Part shown: positions 13,811 through 27,300 of the stretch, piece by piece
Numbering within the stretch: the stretch's first letter is position 1
Layout: each line of letters begins with the position of its first letter
NCBI GenBank assembly: GCA_036785705.1
Contig: JAWUZG010000005.1
Location: 3,896,501 to 3,960,500 of the forward strand
Direction: 5' to 3'
DNA length: 64,000 nucleotides
Source: Acanthornis magna
Taxonomy: Eukaryota > Chordata > Aves > Passeriformes > Acanthizidae
The notes under the pieces: generated by a model
Database searches by the model: none
Seen by the model: only the letters and a program-made list of their open reading frames with translations
Told to the model about the DNA's origin: nothing
Position numbers and translations under genes: made by a program

Positions 13811-16800
13811 CTTCCTGAAGAGGGCTGGGAGACAACCTATGGGGCAGGTCTCAATACAAGCTCTAACTCTCCAAAGGATCAAAGGGCATCAAAGTGCACA
13901 GTTTTTCTAAACCTTGCTCTGACACTTTCCTTTCAAAAGAAAATGCTGGGGTTTGTGAGGGTCCTGACGTGTAGGGAGCCTGTATCTCACACTAGGCTGT
14001 CTGGGAGGCAAAATTTCTGAATCCTGGCATGATCTTCCTAAAAGCAATTGTGGCTGTCAAGGCACTTGTGTAACACCTCAGCCACAGGAGGGGAAGTGCT
14101 CGAGCAGAAGCTGCCCTGTGTCAGAAACAGGCACATGGCTGACTGGGTGACCTCCTGCGGCACTGCCGCCTATGGTCACATATTCTCATTTCAAGCAGCC
14201 ATTGGACACTTCCCTGTCTGTGCTTGACTGACTGCGCAGGGGAGAATTGCATTGCACTTGATGTTGTAATAAATGCTGTGACCATTTCGATATTATGGTG
14301 TATTATTTGCATATCCACCCTAATACAGCTATCAACAAAGAAAACTAGTGATTAAATTCGCTGTTGTTCAAGTGTCAGGTGTTACATGAGAAATGTGTAA
14401 AGCAGGCTGACAGAGGAAGAAACAAGAGCGTTTAACCTCTTATGTTTACTTCTAGAAGTAAACATTCATTTTAGTTGCTTTGCTGAAGCTGTTCATTGTG
14501 GTTGTTGCAGTTCCCAGGTTCTAGTTCCTTTTCCCTCCGGCATTTGCTCCTCCACAGATTGAGTTCTCCAGCAGGAGAGCTGGTGGGATGTTGTGGGAGC
14601 ATGTGCAAACTGACAGGGTGAGGTGCCCCTCTGAAAGGAGCAGTCTCCGGCTTTGTTTTGATGTGTTATTTGTTTTCATTGCCAAGAATCAGCTCTGACT
14701 CATTTCTTCCAAGTCCTCTCTCTTGAGAGTGCTTTGCTGACTTGGGCACTTGTCTTCTTTCTTCTGTTCTTCTCTCCTGACACTTGCAGTTGCCACCTTC
14801 TGCTTTGAAATCTGTGCTTTTCTGTCAGTCAGGAGCTCTGGACAGGGGACAGAAATTCAGCTTTACAGCACACAGCTCTTCAGAGCTCGGTCTCTTAGGA
14901 AAGCAGGGAAGAAGGAGGGTATGCACAACTGATTTTCCTGTGTCTTGGTGCTTTTCCCTCTCACTTTCTCTGTGGATTTCTTGGGCTGATGCACCTTTTA
15001 AACTAGATGTCATAGTGGGATTAGATATTTAGGATAAGAAGCCCCTAATTTGGGGGTTTCCTTTTCCTCAGAACAGACATCTACGCCTAAATTTGAAAGA
15101 TTTATGAATCTGAGCCATGGCGTGTCCCAGTGTCTCTTTCAATCTATTTTTTTTCCCTGTGGCACTCGTGGACTCTCATCTCTTCATCTCCTATTCATTT
15201 AACTGTATTCCACGCTCTGTAACTGCTCAATTAACCACTCCAGCATCGCAGTGCAGTTGTAATGGGATTAGAGAGCAGCAGAGGGATGAATGGATACCAC
15301 GGGTATTTTCTCTGGGCATTTCAAATCTTTAGAAGCAGCAGAAGCTCTTAATGTGGGGTATTCGACTACAGAACTGTGCGGGTCAAGGATTCACTTGTAA
15401 TGTTGTGGGGACAGATCCTCAGGTAGTACAGGTGTCACAGCTCCGTCCACGTTCATTGAACTGCTTTGTGATGGGAAAACTCCAAAGAGGAATGGATTCT
15501 GCTCTCTGTAGTTGCCTGGAAAATGGTTCCTTTGTGCTTAGATTTTGTGCCTAATAAATCTAATTAAGTAGGATAAATTCGCATGATTTTATAGTTTTAT
15601 TTTTTAGAAAGAGTTGAGTACTTTGAGGGATTTTTTTGCCTAAAGCATCTCAGCCGTTGATAGAAAATCCTTGTGCACACAATTTTTTAAGGCATTTTGT
15701 AAAGGAACTCCCAAACAGTTTTGGTGTGATAGGATTATAACAGTGGATTGTATTCTCTTTTGGATATTTTTCAGGAGGTTATACATGTAGCTAATGGGCA
15801 CTACTTAGGAAAGAAAATTATTACTAACTGCAAAGCTAAAGAAAAGGCAAAAGGAAGCCACCGAACAATTCCATTATATGTTGGAAATAACTCTTGGGAT
15901 TTAAAAATGTCAAAATAATTTCACAGCTTCAATGGAGCACGAAGCATTTAGAGTATTCTTTGTGATGATAAAGAAACCATTGTAATTCCTGTAATTTAAC
16001 CCTAGGATATGTTAATACTAAAGTGCTAAAATATGTGAATTTGTTAGCAAAAGTCAAATAACAACAAAATTGTGTGGAATATCAGTTTATCATTTATACT
16101 GGAAAGACACCAGGCACTCTGGCAGCTGGAACCAAAATCAAGAAGAGGACAAAGTAGGACTAACAACTGATAAAAGGGCCATGAATCATTTATATTAATT
16201 CAAAAGTCAGCTCAGCACAGCATCAGACAGGGAGGTAAAACCCCCCTTGGCAGAACTCCCCTGGGCACTGTGTGCAAGAGGCCTCAGCAATCAGCTCCCT
16301 GCAGTGCCATTTCTCCACCCCAGGGAGGCCTTGGCCACTTAAACAATTAGCATTCCATCACAGCAGTTGGATTAGGTGCTTTTCATAATGGCACATGACA
16401 AATGTGCTCCGTACCTTGCTTCCAAAAGGGAAAAGTGTCGAACATTTGACACTTTCACGTGTGTTTCCCTAAACTTTAAACCTCACCTGTAATCTCCAGG
16501 GTATGGTGAGGGAGAGCACAAACTCCTTATGGTTATTCTCTCTGCATCCTCTACCTCATCCTATTTTTCATTCTTCTTAATGAAAACAGGGCATTATCTG
16601 CAGCACAGGTACAGCTCTTCTGACTGCAGTGAGAGCAGAAATAGGACTGAGGTAGATAAGGTGTGATGGAGTGGTATTAGGCTTGGCTGTAGGCAGATGA
16701 AAGATAGGGTCTGGATTAGTGAGTGATATCAAGGATAATGAGTGATGGCATCTTCTGAGGTCTAAAATTCCAGATTCCCAGCAGTAAACTCAGTACGGTG

Positions 16801-19800
16801 CCTAACGATAAGCAAATTGCTACAATGAAAAGCAGGGCTGTGCACAGAAGAGAGATGGGAACGTTTAGCCCCAGGGAATAAGAGCTGGATAAATGAATGG
16901 ACAACAGAAACTCTGTTTACGTTGCCTTAGTTAAAGAAGCTTCTTACTCAGCTCACAGAGATGGGCTTGCACCATGCAGATTCATTTTTGCACTTGGAAA
17001 TACAAAGCACGCATCTGAAATTTTGAGGTTTTTCAAACTTTTGCTAACGGAGAGGAAAATCATATCTTTTTAAATTGATATTTGGGTTTTCCTTTTTTTT
17101 CTCAGGCTGTAGTCAGAAATTACACTCTTACCTTCCTATTCTTGTGAAGTTCAGTTTGCAGAGGTGTGAATGCCTTCAGTGAGGTCTTTGGGTCAGTAGC
17201 TGCCTGAGCACTGCTCTGGGCTTCTGGCTGAGCCCAGAGAATCAGGCGATCTCTTGCTCACCTTTCCTGACTTCTCAGAACTTGAGAGGGGCGCCGGGCT
17301 CACAAGGACACCTTCTGGTGTTTTTAAAAACAACGTCTCCTCGAATAGCAAAGGTGAATCTCTTTCATGTAATTCCTGTGACTCTTCTGCCCCGACAGAG
17401 CAGCAGCAGAACAAACAGCAAAGCACCAGAGGTCTGAGAGCTTCTGTAGCGTTCTACTCATTGCTCTTTCCCATGTTTTATGGCTAAAAGTCCCAGTGTT
17501 ACTGAGAGCACATAGCCCAATAGGCATTAATCCCAGAATCCATCTAGACAAGTGAAATATTTAAATGTGTTTAAGCCTGGCTGGAGATGCTTTCCCTAAC
17601 TGAAGCTGTAAGGAAAACACCAAACGCCACCCACCTCCACTCCCAGTGCTTAACTCTCAGGATAACTTCCCTGGGCAAATAAATAGTGGAAATAATCCTG
17701 ATCTGTTCCAAAGAGGGCTTGGTAAGCAGTAGACCCAAGCTAAATGGCATTTAATGGAAAGGATCGTGCCCCAGTCCTTCTCCTGGTGGATTTATCCAAG
17801 ACTTTATTTGCCTCATCCATGCTGTGAGACATGGGAGAAGCTGGACTGGGTGTTTCATCATTTTCTTAGTGTGATACAATTAGGTTTTTACCAGAGTTAA
17901 CAAAAGCCTAACAAAAGCCAGCACTAATTGCTTTTTCAGATTTTTGGGATCTTTATGCTAACATTTCAGCCATTAAAAGGTGAAACAAGAGAGAAATGTT
18001 TATCTTACACGAGGCAATTACGAGATACAACCGAAACAGGCATTTGAAATGAAGCTCTATCAGCGTGGCCAGTTAAGCAGAACAGACCCTTTTAAGGTGC
18101 TGGTTGATTTGTTTGTGTTGGTTTTAATTTGGCAGCCAGACTGACTATTCCCCCTCTCTCCTGCGCTAGCTGCTGCTCTGCTCTGATTCATTATTCAGAA
18201 GATCATTAGTGCTGTTTGGGGGAATTGACCCCGGAAGGGCTCACCGTTCTCAAACCCAGCTTGTTTTGGGGATGTGTTTCGAATGGCATCTCAATTATCC
18301 TTTGGCCTGGAACACCCAGGTGGAGGCTTTCCTGGGAATGTGGAGTGGTGGTGTTCGCCCAATTAACAGATGGCTGGAAAATTGTCTGGGTAAAGATATC
18401 TGTCACCAGGGAAAAGAGCAGGAGCCAGGACATGGCCTGACACATGGATTAGCACCGTGCTGGCAGGTGCTGCCTTGATGGCGAGGGCTGAGGTGCCAAG
18501 TCCACAATTCCTCCTTTTTGTGGTCCTTGCCATTCCAGTTCTTTCCCTGCTCCTTCAGTCACTGAAAGCCCTGGAAAATCAGAATGTCTTTCCTTAGTAA
18601 CAACGGGAAAAGGGGAATTTTCACTGATGGGCATTAAAAGAAAAAAGTTTTGAAAATGTATCTTAATGGCTCACAGGTTAATTTTAGTACCTTTAAAAGT
18701 CTTAGTTCATTTGGCCACACTTGAAGAAGCAACTCTCTGCTGCCTCCTGACTCTTGGTGCTGTTGAAACATCTCTAACACCCCTTTTCATGCTTTTCTCT
18801 GAAGAGAAGCAGTGCCACAGAGAACTTTTGTCTAATGGTTGCCTTCCTTTTCTCACCTGTTTGTCAAAGGGATTACGTTACCTTTTACAGCAGCATTTGC
18901 AGATGTTGATAGATTGAGATTGTTCGTATTCTTCTGGGTCTGACTGGCATGAACCTTGCACAGACCATCAAATATTCTGCTGAGCCTTCATCCTTTTATT
19001 CCTCTGAAGAGTCCACTTCATGATACCATTCAAATTTATAGTCAACAGGACAACAGATGTCTTGGGTGGTCGCGGATATTTTGGAATTGGCAATTAGGGC
19101 AGTGAATTCTGGGGTTTTTTGTTTTCTTGTTTTCCCATCTCTAATACTGCCTGTTGACCAAATCCCAAATAGGAAATGACTATGAAGGAAACAGCAACTA
19201 CCTTAATGTCTTCCTTTTCCCAAGAAATGGGAATTCGTGATACATCCCATTTCTTCTTAGCAGGGTGTTGTTTCTCAAGGCATTATGGATGCAGTCAAAA
19301 ACCCAAGCAGGCAAAATGCACTTCTGTGATGGTCTTTGGCATAAAATTCACCCCAGAAGTCTCAGACCTTTTCCTTTCTCCATCTGTTGCTTTCTCAAGT
19401 GCCTGGCATAAACTCAGCTGCCCAGTGTGAAGACCTCGCACGTCACAAGAAATTGGAAGCAGGAACTCCCTCGTTCTTCCCCTGGGTGCAATAAAGCCTG
19501 TGCTTTTAAAAGAAAATTCTTTCTGTGGAGCTCTTCCAAGACCAATTCTCTGTGCTTGCATATTTTCCCCATTTGACATGTAATTGCACAGATGACATTT
19601 TGTATGCTACATTAAATCACTTTCGGTTTTGGAAGGCCAATTCTGGCAACACACTCCATGTAGCATGAGATGGGAAAGGGTCAGCTCAGGGGAAGGAGAA
19701 CACAAATGGAGAGGCAGCATTCCATCCTGGTGGATTCCCCCAGTGAGAGGAACTGTCCCAGGCACTGCTGCTAACAAACAGGCAGGCAAAAAACAGGAAT

Positions 19801-20390
19801 GGGAATCAAAGATCAAAAATCTGAGCCAAAGTGCAACATCAAAAGCCTGCAAGTACAGCCAGGCTGCGCACAGCCATCATCCTGTGTCTATTCCCATTTA
19901 ACCAGGGGACCAAAAAGGGAATTTCAAAATATTTATTCCATCAGTGACTATCAAACTGAAGAGTTTGACAGCAGGGTGTTTCTAAATGCAAAACAATGGG
20001 CAAAAGTATCTTTCAAATAGCGTTGCCAGAACTCCCATTAAATATCAATTGGTCTATTTTTTATTAATAAGAAATAGCCTGCAAGGTAAATGATCTTGAT
20101 AAGCAGGATCCGCAGATGATTCTGCTCTGCTAAAAGGTATTTTAAAAATAATTATTCCAGTTAAATAATTCTTTCCTGACAATGAATATTAATACCTCTC
20201 AATGCTCCTGTGTTAAAAGGCAGGCAGACCCTGTGTTTGGGTTTGGGCTTCAGATATTTAGAGATGTTTAGGGGAAGTCCCACTGCTGTCTGGGCACCAG
20301 CCTCAATGCAGCCAGGGAAAAGGCCATCCTGGAATGATAAACAAAGCAGCAAAGCAAAAGCTGGTGTTATGCATTAATCTGGGGATTAAT

Positions 20391-20439
20391 ATCTCCAGAT
20401 ATTAAAAATCTCTCTATCTCCAGATATTAAAATCTCTCC
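20391..20439 (+). repeat. 25-bp near-exact tandem duplication
   Basis: ATCTCCAGATATTAAA followed by a TCTCTC-like end occurs at 20391 and again at 20416, a period of 25 bp. The second copy has one A fewer in the A run. The low divergence suggests a fairly recent local duplication. Confidence 0.75.
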
Positions 20440-20720
20440 ACAAGCCTTTGTAGAGGGGAGAGTAACCATTCGGTGGTGGTTTCTGTGGACAGGACATTTT
20501 CCTCTGCGGGCCTATTGGAGTCCAGTCAAGTAGAGGAACTGCTTTTCTGTGCTGTTCCATTTCCAAGGTATAATGAGTAAAAGGTAGTGCAGTTTGGGGA
20601 GAAAACTCTGTCCTCTGTTCTTTGCAGATACACATAACTTAGAGCACTAAGTACCAGAGGACGTTTCTTGGCCGTGTTTGTTACTGCCACTGCCAGAGCT
20701 TATTGAACAGTAAGCAGCAG

Positions 20721-21141
20721 AATCATAGAATCCCAGAACAGTTTGGGTGGGAAGGGGCCTTGAAGATGACCCAGTTCCAGCCTGGCCTTGGACACTTCCA
20801 GGGATGGAGCAGCCACAGCTTCTCTGGGTAACCTGTGCCACGGCCTCACCACCCTCACAGGGAACCATTTTTCCTTAAATCTGGTCTAAACCTACTCTCT
20901 TTCAATTTGAACCTATTCCCCCTTTTCCTGTCACTCAAGCTCTTGTAAATATCTTGCCCTGTTGTTCCTGTGAATTCCCTTCAGGTACTTGAAGGGGCAA
21001 TTAGGTCACCCCAAAGCTTCCCTTCTTCAGGCTGAGCTGTCCCCATTCTCCCAGCCTTTCCTCATAGCAGAGCTGCTCCATCCCTCTGATCACCTTGGTG
21101 GTCTCTTCTGGGTTCACTGCAACAGCTCCATGTCCCTGTGG
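20721..21141 (-). mobile_element. CR1 LINE 3' end, about 420 bp (minus orientation), internally deleted
   Basis: The plus strand begins with AATCATAGAATC, the reverse complement of the CR1 tail repeat. It continues through GGGTGGGAAGGGGCCTTGAA, a block resembling CTTCCAGGGATGGAGCAGCC, a TGCCACGGCCTCACCACCCT block and, near the right end, CAACAGCTCCATGTCC. These blocks follow the CR1 order. The segment that normally carries the GGGCAGGGACA and TTGCTCAAGGCC blocks is missing between about 20785 and 20790, so the copy has an internal deletion. It is 5'-truncated and carries several stops, so it cannot encode reverse transcriptase. This is the longest CR1 piece in the window. Confidence 0.93.
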
Positions 21142-24100
21142 TAAACAGGGCTCAAAGGTCAGTTTTGCTGGGAATATCTATATTTTCCTAATTTCCAGAA
21201 GATGTGCTCGGCTGTTTGGAATAATTGTGCCAGTCGGCTGTGGAAGGTGGCAGGAACCACCCCAAAGCACAGTGTGACCATTTAGCATTCAGGCTAGCAC
21301 TCCTTGTTAGTGCCAGAAGGATTGTACCTGGAGTACAGCGTGTTAGAGCCCATTTGCATGGAAAGTGAAACCACTGAATTTTTATCAGCGCCTCATTAAT
21401 TCAAATGTTCTGTAAAACTCGCTTTTATTGATTGAGTTTAAGGCATTATGGTTGAGAATTTTGCTGAGGCAGGTGAGGCTTTCACTTAGCAATGGAGGGA
21501 TGATTATCAGCAAAGAAAGGAAAACTTAGGAAAGCAAAGAAATGAAGTTACAGTGGAAATGGAAAATATATTCAAATCTGTTAAAGAAATGTATAAAGAT
21601 GTCTCTAAGATTAAGACCATATGTTTGTCTTTTCTGTGGTTTTTGACTGGTCATAACAAGGAGTCATTTAATGACTACAGTCTTCAATGATTCTGCTTGT
21701 GCTTCTAGATAGGGTTTGAACCTGTCTTGGTTTTTAAAGATTGTACTTTGAGGTTCCAGTTGATAGATTTACAGTTTTCAAGTAAATTTAGTTTGCATAT
21801 TAAAAAAAATAAAGTTAGTGATGATCTGGACAGTACCAAACTACAGAAGAGCTTTGCACCCTCTCTGTCCCCATGGCACCAGCAGTGTTCAGGTCTGCCC
21901 AGGCCCAGATGGCTCAGAAATACAGATTTTGTCCCATTTTCCTGCCTCCCACAGCCATGGAACTGTATTTGGCCACATTCCTTTTAGAGCTGGGGTCACA
22001 CCAAAGAAAGCTTACATGAACTTCTACACAAATTGTTTTAGTATCCACAGGGAGCCAGAACAATTTTAATGGCAAGGAAGTGTAACCTGGCTAAGTTACT
22101 GCCGGATTAATGGAAATGTTACCTGTCCTTTACCATGCCCATTTTGGGCTCTGGACTTAGAAAAGGGGAAAAACTGGATGGATCTCTGCCTCACAGAACT
22201 CATGAAAAGCTGATCCATGGACATAAGGGTGGCATGAAAGCAAGAAATGGAATGGCTTTTCCTGCCAGTTTTACATCGATATTGAAAAATGGCTTGTTGT
22301 CCCAGCCCCCTTTCGCTGCCAGGCTTGTGGTTAAGGGAGCTGTTTCCAAACAGTACTGAAACTCTTCTTTTGCCTTGCTTGAAAGTTAGGCTTAACCATA
22401 ACAATGCGAAGTTGTTTCAATTCCAAGCACTGTTCAGTGGAAAGATAAATTTAAAAATGTACTTAATCGGTATAATGTTATCTCATCAAATAATTATGGT
22501 AAATGTGCAATCCAATTTCTGCTGTACCACAGCTTGCTTCTCATGTACAGCAATGTATTTATGTGTAATGATGTTATTAAGTTGTTGTGCACACCAAGTG
22601 GAAATTGAAGAGTGTTCACATCCTAAATGCACCTACATTTAAAAGTTTAATAGACTGACTGTTTTTAGTTAGATTTCCTAACCATTAGTCATTAAAATAT
22701 TATAAATTAGTAACTGGCGCTGTAGGTGACAACGCTTAGATCCCACACCACATTCACAGTGATCTATCATCACTTGGGTACAATTTCCTTGACCACAATG
22801 AATCAGAAGTCAACTCCCACCATTCTGGTTAAGTTAACCAAGGTATTTTTGCTGATATATTCAGGGCCACGTTGCTTTATTTAGCAAATATTGCCACCTT
22901 CCTACCTGCCCATTTGGGCAGCCAGGGAGGATGAGGGTGAAACAGCTCTCAGGGGCTCTTACTGGTACCAGTATCTGGAAATAAAAATAAAAGATAAAAG
23001 GGGTGTGACAAAAAAATATTTAAAAGATCTGTAAAACAGCCAAAAATGTTAGAAATCTGTATTTTTTTTCTGAAATAATGTCTATTTACTGATTTGTATA
23101 AAGCATGTATTTCCATATTAGTGGAGCCCTTTAAATTATACAGGGCTTTTTTTTTCTCATTGACTTTTCTCTTTCAGTGTGTTAAACATTTATTTCATGA
23201 ACCCAATTTTCTCTGAAGTTAGTGGCAAATACTTCTGCATGAAAACATGTGAAGAAACCATTAGTCTGAAGACTGAAAGAACCATTAGTTAAAGTACATA
23301 GAACTGCACTAATAAATAGATACCGGATCAATCTTCAGTGTAAACCACAAGAACATTCATAGTGTAGGCTCCATTTCAAAATTAATGGCTTTTTCATTGC
23401 TTTGTAAAAAAGCAATTAATGACCCGACTTTGATCAGTTTTCTATAGACATAAAATGAACTGGCACAGAATGGAGAGGAGTAAAATCAGAACTTTTGTTG
23501 GTGAGCTCTAAATTTTCTAAGGATGAAAAATGAGCCAAATATGAAATCATGGTCACCCTGAATTTAATGGCAAAATTCACTTTGCATTCAGGGGACCAGA
23601 GTCTAACAGCATTGCAGTGTTGGTAAACATGTCATTCCATAAATCCCTGATATGAAGATTATATGACAACCTTTTTCAATGAAATCCAATGTAGAAAAAC
23701 TGCATTTGTACGTATATAGGGAGAAATCATTGGTTTGCAATATCCATCCTATTCAAGTCTACTTGGACAGAGCTATTCAAATTTTAGCCCTTACTGCTGT
23801 GTAGTGTGACACGCTGGTGGTTTTGCTAAAGTGATCTAAACCTCCGGTGCCTACAAATGCCGACTAGGGATTATCAGCAGCCAGTCTGTGGAATTCCCGT
23901 GCTTTGTGCCTCCATGCAGTGTGCAGGCAGCTGGGGTGGTGCATTTCTGGGATGGAACTGTAAAGTCCTGAGCACGGCAGCTCTGCTTGGCTTGCTTTTA
24001 TTTTGGGAGGCTTAGTTTTTCCAAAGCATATGCCATGGGCGCTGTAATTAAGCCTTAATCTCCTTGATTCTCCCTAAAACCAGGACTTGCACACGGGCAA

Positions 24101-24321
24101 TAAAAGGTATTTATGTGAGCACCACAAGCAGGCAGTTATTCCTTGGGAAAAGGTACTTGTAGACAGATTTAGTCATTCCTTCAAGAAACACTCAGAGGGA
24201 GCAAGCCAGTGGAGCCCGTGACTGACTGCTCTCCTTTCTCTCATCCTGATGAGGCTGGGCCAGTGGGGAGTATGACCAACAGGTCAGATATGTGTTAGGG
24301 GCAAAAATTGACAAAGAATAT

Positions 24322-24345
24322 GCTAGAAAAAGTGATTTTTCTAGC
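24322..24345. repeat. Perfect 10-bp inverted repeat with 4-base loop
   Basis: GCTAGAAAAA and TTTTTCTAGC are separated by GTGA. The arms match exactly. The stem is A/T-rich and could extrude only weakly. No gene is adjacent. Confidence 0.7.
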
Positions 24346-27300
24346 TGGTGCAGTCATTTCCAGCACCCTGAGTGGATTGTTATTTGTGTGTAACAGAATA
24401 GCTGGGGACAGCAGGGCTGGGAAAACAGGGTCAGGTTCACTGTGGTGGTAAAACACTCAAACTGTATTGAAGAGAGGGAGCTGCCTGTCTTGGTTATTTT
24501 AGGGCTTTGTTTTGTTTAATTTTATTTTATTTTTGGCCAGAAAAATACCATTTCTGAGTCTGACTGAGTTCTCTGTCTTCCTCCCTCTGTTAATAATTTG
24601 TGAAATCCCCCTGGAGATTCCACCCACAGCCTGAACACAGCATCTCCTTACCTGCAGAGGCAACGAAGCCATGACTTAAAATCACCCTGTAGAAATAGGG
24701 GTTCTTTTCATTCACTCCTCTTTGCCGCTTCTTTCTGAGTGATTTTGGTGCTGGAGAAAGACATGATAAGTGAGTGAATTCAATGCACTGCAGGATACGT
24801 TTCTTGGGCCATTGCAACCCTTCTGAGGCACAGCTGAGGGATTCTGATTTTGCGTCTATAAAGTATCCAGCATATGTCTCTATGGCTAAACATTATGGCC
24901 CCACTGTGCTATCCCTTGTGAATCCTAATGCTGCTGGAACATAAGGCAGTCTTGTGCAGAATTAGTTTGCTAAATCTAGGTGTGCCTTTTGCTGTGCAGC
25001 CTCACAGAGGGGCCTGGCCTGACGCCAGAGTTCGCTTTCACCCCCAGCACGGCTGCTGGGAGGGTCTAAAGCACCTACAGAGCTGCACAGCTTCACCTCC
25101 TCAGCTCCAGTCTCTGCTGCTGGCACAGCCTTTACAGCTGACCTGCTGACCCTGCTCTGCTGGCCTGCACAGAGCCAGGTGAGGATGGAGGGGATTGCAG
25201 ATTTCTGTGAGGACAAAATGCGACGCTCATTAGGCAAACAGTGCCATTTCATTTTCATTCATCTCAAATAACATTGGTACACCTTGAAGTATTCCAGAAA
25301 TGTCTTTCATTCTACTGTAAACCTTAGAAAGTTTTTATACATGCCACCCACCAGCCTTAGTGGCCGTTTTGGGATTTTCTGACAATTTTCAGATTTCTAT
25401 TTTCCTTTTATCTTTATTTTGGTTCTTTAATGTTCCCAACTCCCCATGTATTAGGGATGAAGTGGGACCTATCGTATAGTCTCTCTAGTGGTAGACTTTA
25501 AGATTATTTGAGGTTACTTATAAATAAAGACTAACAGTAATGTTAGTGACAAGAAAAGAAGCAGTCAGAGGAGCTCCTCTTTGTTAGCTGTGTGGGATAT
25601 TTTCTTTACTTCCTGCGGGAGAGTAGCTGGAATCTATTAGTAAATGGGAGCAGACTGGATCTATTCAGGCGAGATGTACCTTGGGCAACTGTTACCCTGT
25701 TTCAAATAGAAATAGGTTTTCAAACAACCTGTGAAGGGTAAGGGATAGAGACAGGGACAATTGGGGGAAAAGGAAGCTCCTGAGGAAATACAGTATAAAG
25801 GCCATGTGTGAGAAGGGAGACAGAGCATGAGGGGCAGTGGGTGTCTGGGTGAAAAAACAACATCTGCACATCACTTTGGCATTCTTGCTTTGGCCTGGGT
25901 TGGTTTCACAGGTCATTCACATGCTGCACAAGTGGAAAATACAGTAATGTGCTCAGCAACTGTGAGTAAATGTCTGCCTTACCCAAGGCAAAAGTATTCA
26001 ATCTAGCTCACTGCTAAATACCTGAAAGTCAAATATTTCTGCTTCTCATGGTCCACAGTGCGCAGACCTAACAGGGAAGTACCAGTGCTTAAAACTCACA
26101 GAAAGTATCAGGTCATTTCCCTACAGCTCCCTCAGCATTGCTTGTCCTGGACTCGAATGTACTTAATGGCACAGCTTTAACTTTGAGATTTGGGCATCTC
26201 AACAGGAAGTCAAAGTGAAGCTCTCAGACGCTCTGCCTGATGACAATCCATGTAATTGTCACTTTATCTGCTTAAGTGCCCTTTGGTGTGACCCAGGGAC
26301 ACATTTGGATAGCTTGGGAATGATTCCAGGCAAGTTGTTCTTCAGTTAAATGACTCTGCAGAAGAAAATGGAGGAGAATTAGGTACCAAATAATTTGAGT
26401 CATGCAATTCAAGTTGCATATTTGGTAATAACTTTTTCCTGAGAAAAAGAGCCTCATTCTGTATGCATTTTCCCTACTTCTTCTCATCTCCTGTTTGAAC
26501 AAACAACACCAGAAAGAAAATAGCAATGTTTGCATCCCTTCATTTAACTGAAGAGAAGCTGGAAATTGGCCACAGTTACTAAACTTTGAATGTTGTGTTA
26601 TATATCTTGCTATAAATTCCAGATAAACAGAGCTAGAAGCTCAGGAACTGCCATATAGAACCTTCTGCCATGGCTCTGAAAAAAATTGAACACTTCTGAA
26701 GTAAGACCGTGTATTTCCTCACATATTGGCATGCACACACACATGGAAAAAACACAACCAAAAAAGCCCCAAGTATTGACATTTATGCATTTTAAAAACG
26801 TATTTATATATTTATATATTCCTCTGGAACATGATTGATTATTTTCCATGTGATTCATAATAATGCAAATGATCTTTGACGTGAGTTTAGAGCCCCAGTT
26901 TTAGATAAACATGGCCAATTCAGCAGGAGATGCATTGCAGGCAGTTCAGACTGAGAGCTGGATGTGCGTCACATCCCTCTTTCATTCTCAGCTTTCCTCT
27001 GACTTTCAGAGAAGTTTAAGCCACTGAAAAAACTCTGAAAAATTCAAGTTTTAGACTTGGGCTTCTATTGCATGTTTTTATTTCCCTTCAGACTTGTTGT
27101 TTTGACACAGTTACGGCTTTTTCTGTAGCCCTGGGCTACTTTTTAGGTCTTTTCCTCCTAGGTAATACTTTTAATTTTGCCTGTGTGTCATTCACTCCCT
27201 GTCAGTGTTACAAGGTTCTGCCAGAGATGGTGTTGGCTCCATTCTGAGCTCCAGCCAGTTCCTGACTTGCTCTACTGCATTGCTTCTTGCTTATACCAGT

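Larger units (their letters stand above)
6291..20720. other. AT-rich non-coding stretch, no gene recognised
   Basis: The stretch holds homopolymer runs (6590, 12805), a perfect cAMP-response-element octamer (10325), an 11-bp tandem duplication (13251-13272), a 17-bp palindrome (13794-13810) and a 25-bp tandem duplication (20391). Two weak exon-like segments have good acceptors: 6996-7125 and about 17106-17163. No open frame shows a recognisable domain, and plus- and minus-strand open frames overlap throughout, as expected of non-coding DNA. Confidence 0.6.

Noticed and set aside
16716..16904. Small hydrophobic minus-strand frame as a membrane protein
   Set aside because: A 62-codon frame with one hydrophobic run is expected by chance in this much AT-rich sequence. 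There is no start context or conservation evidence.
17106..17163. Exon after a strong acceptor at 17105
   Set aside because: The pyrimidine tract is good and one frame is open, but the downstream donor match (AGAG/GTGTGA) is poor and the segment is only 58 bp.
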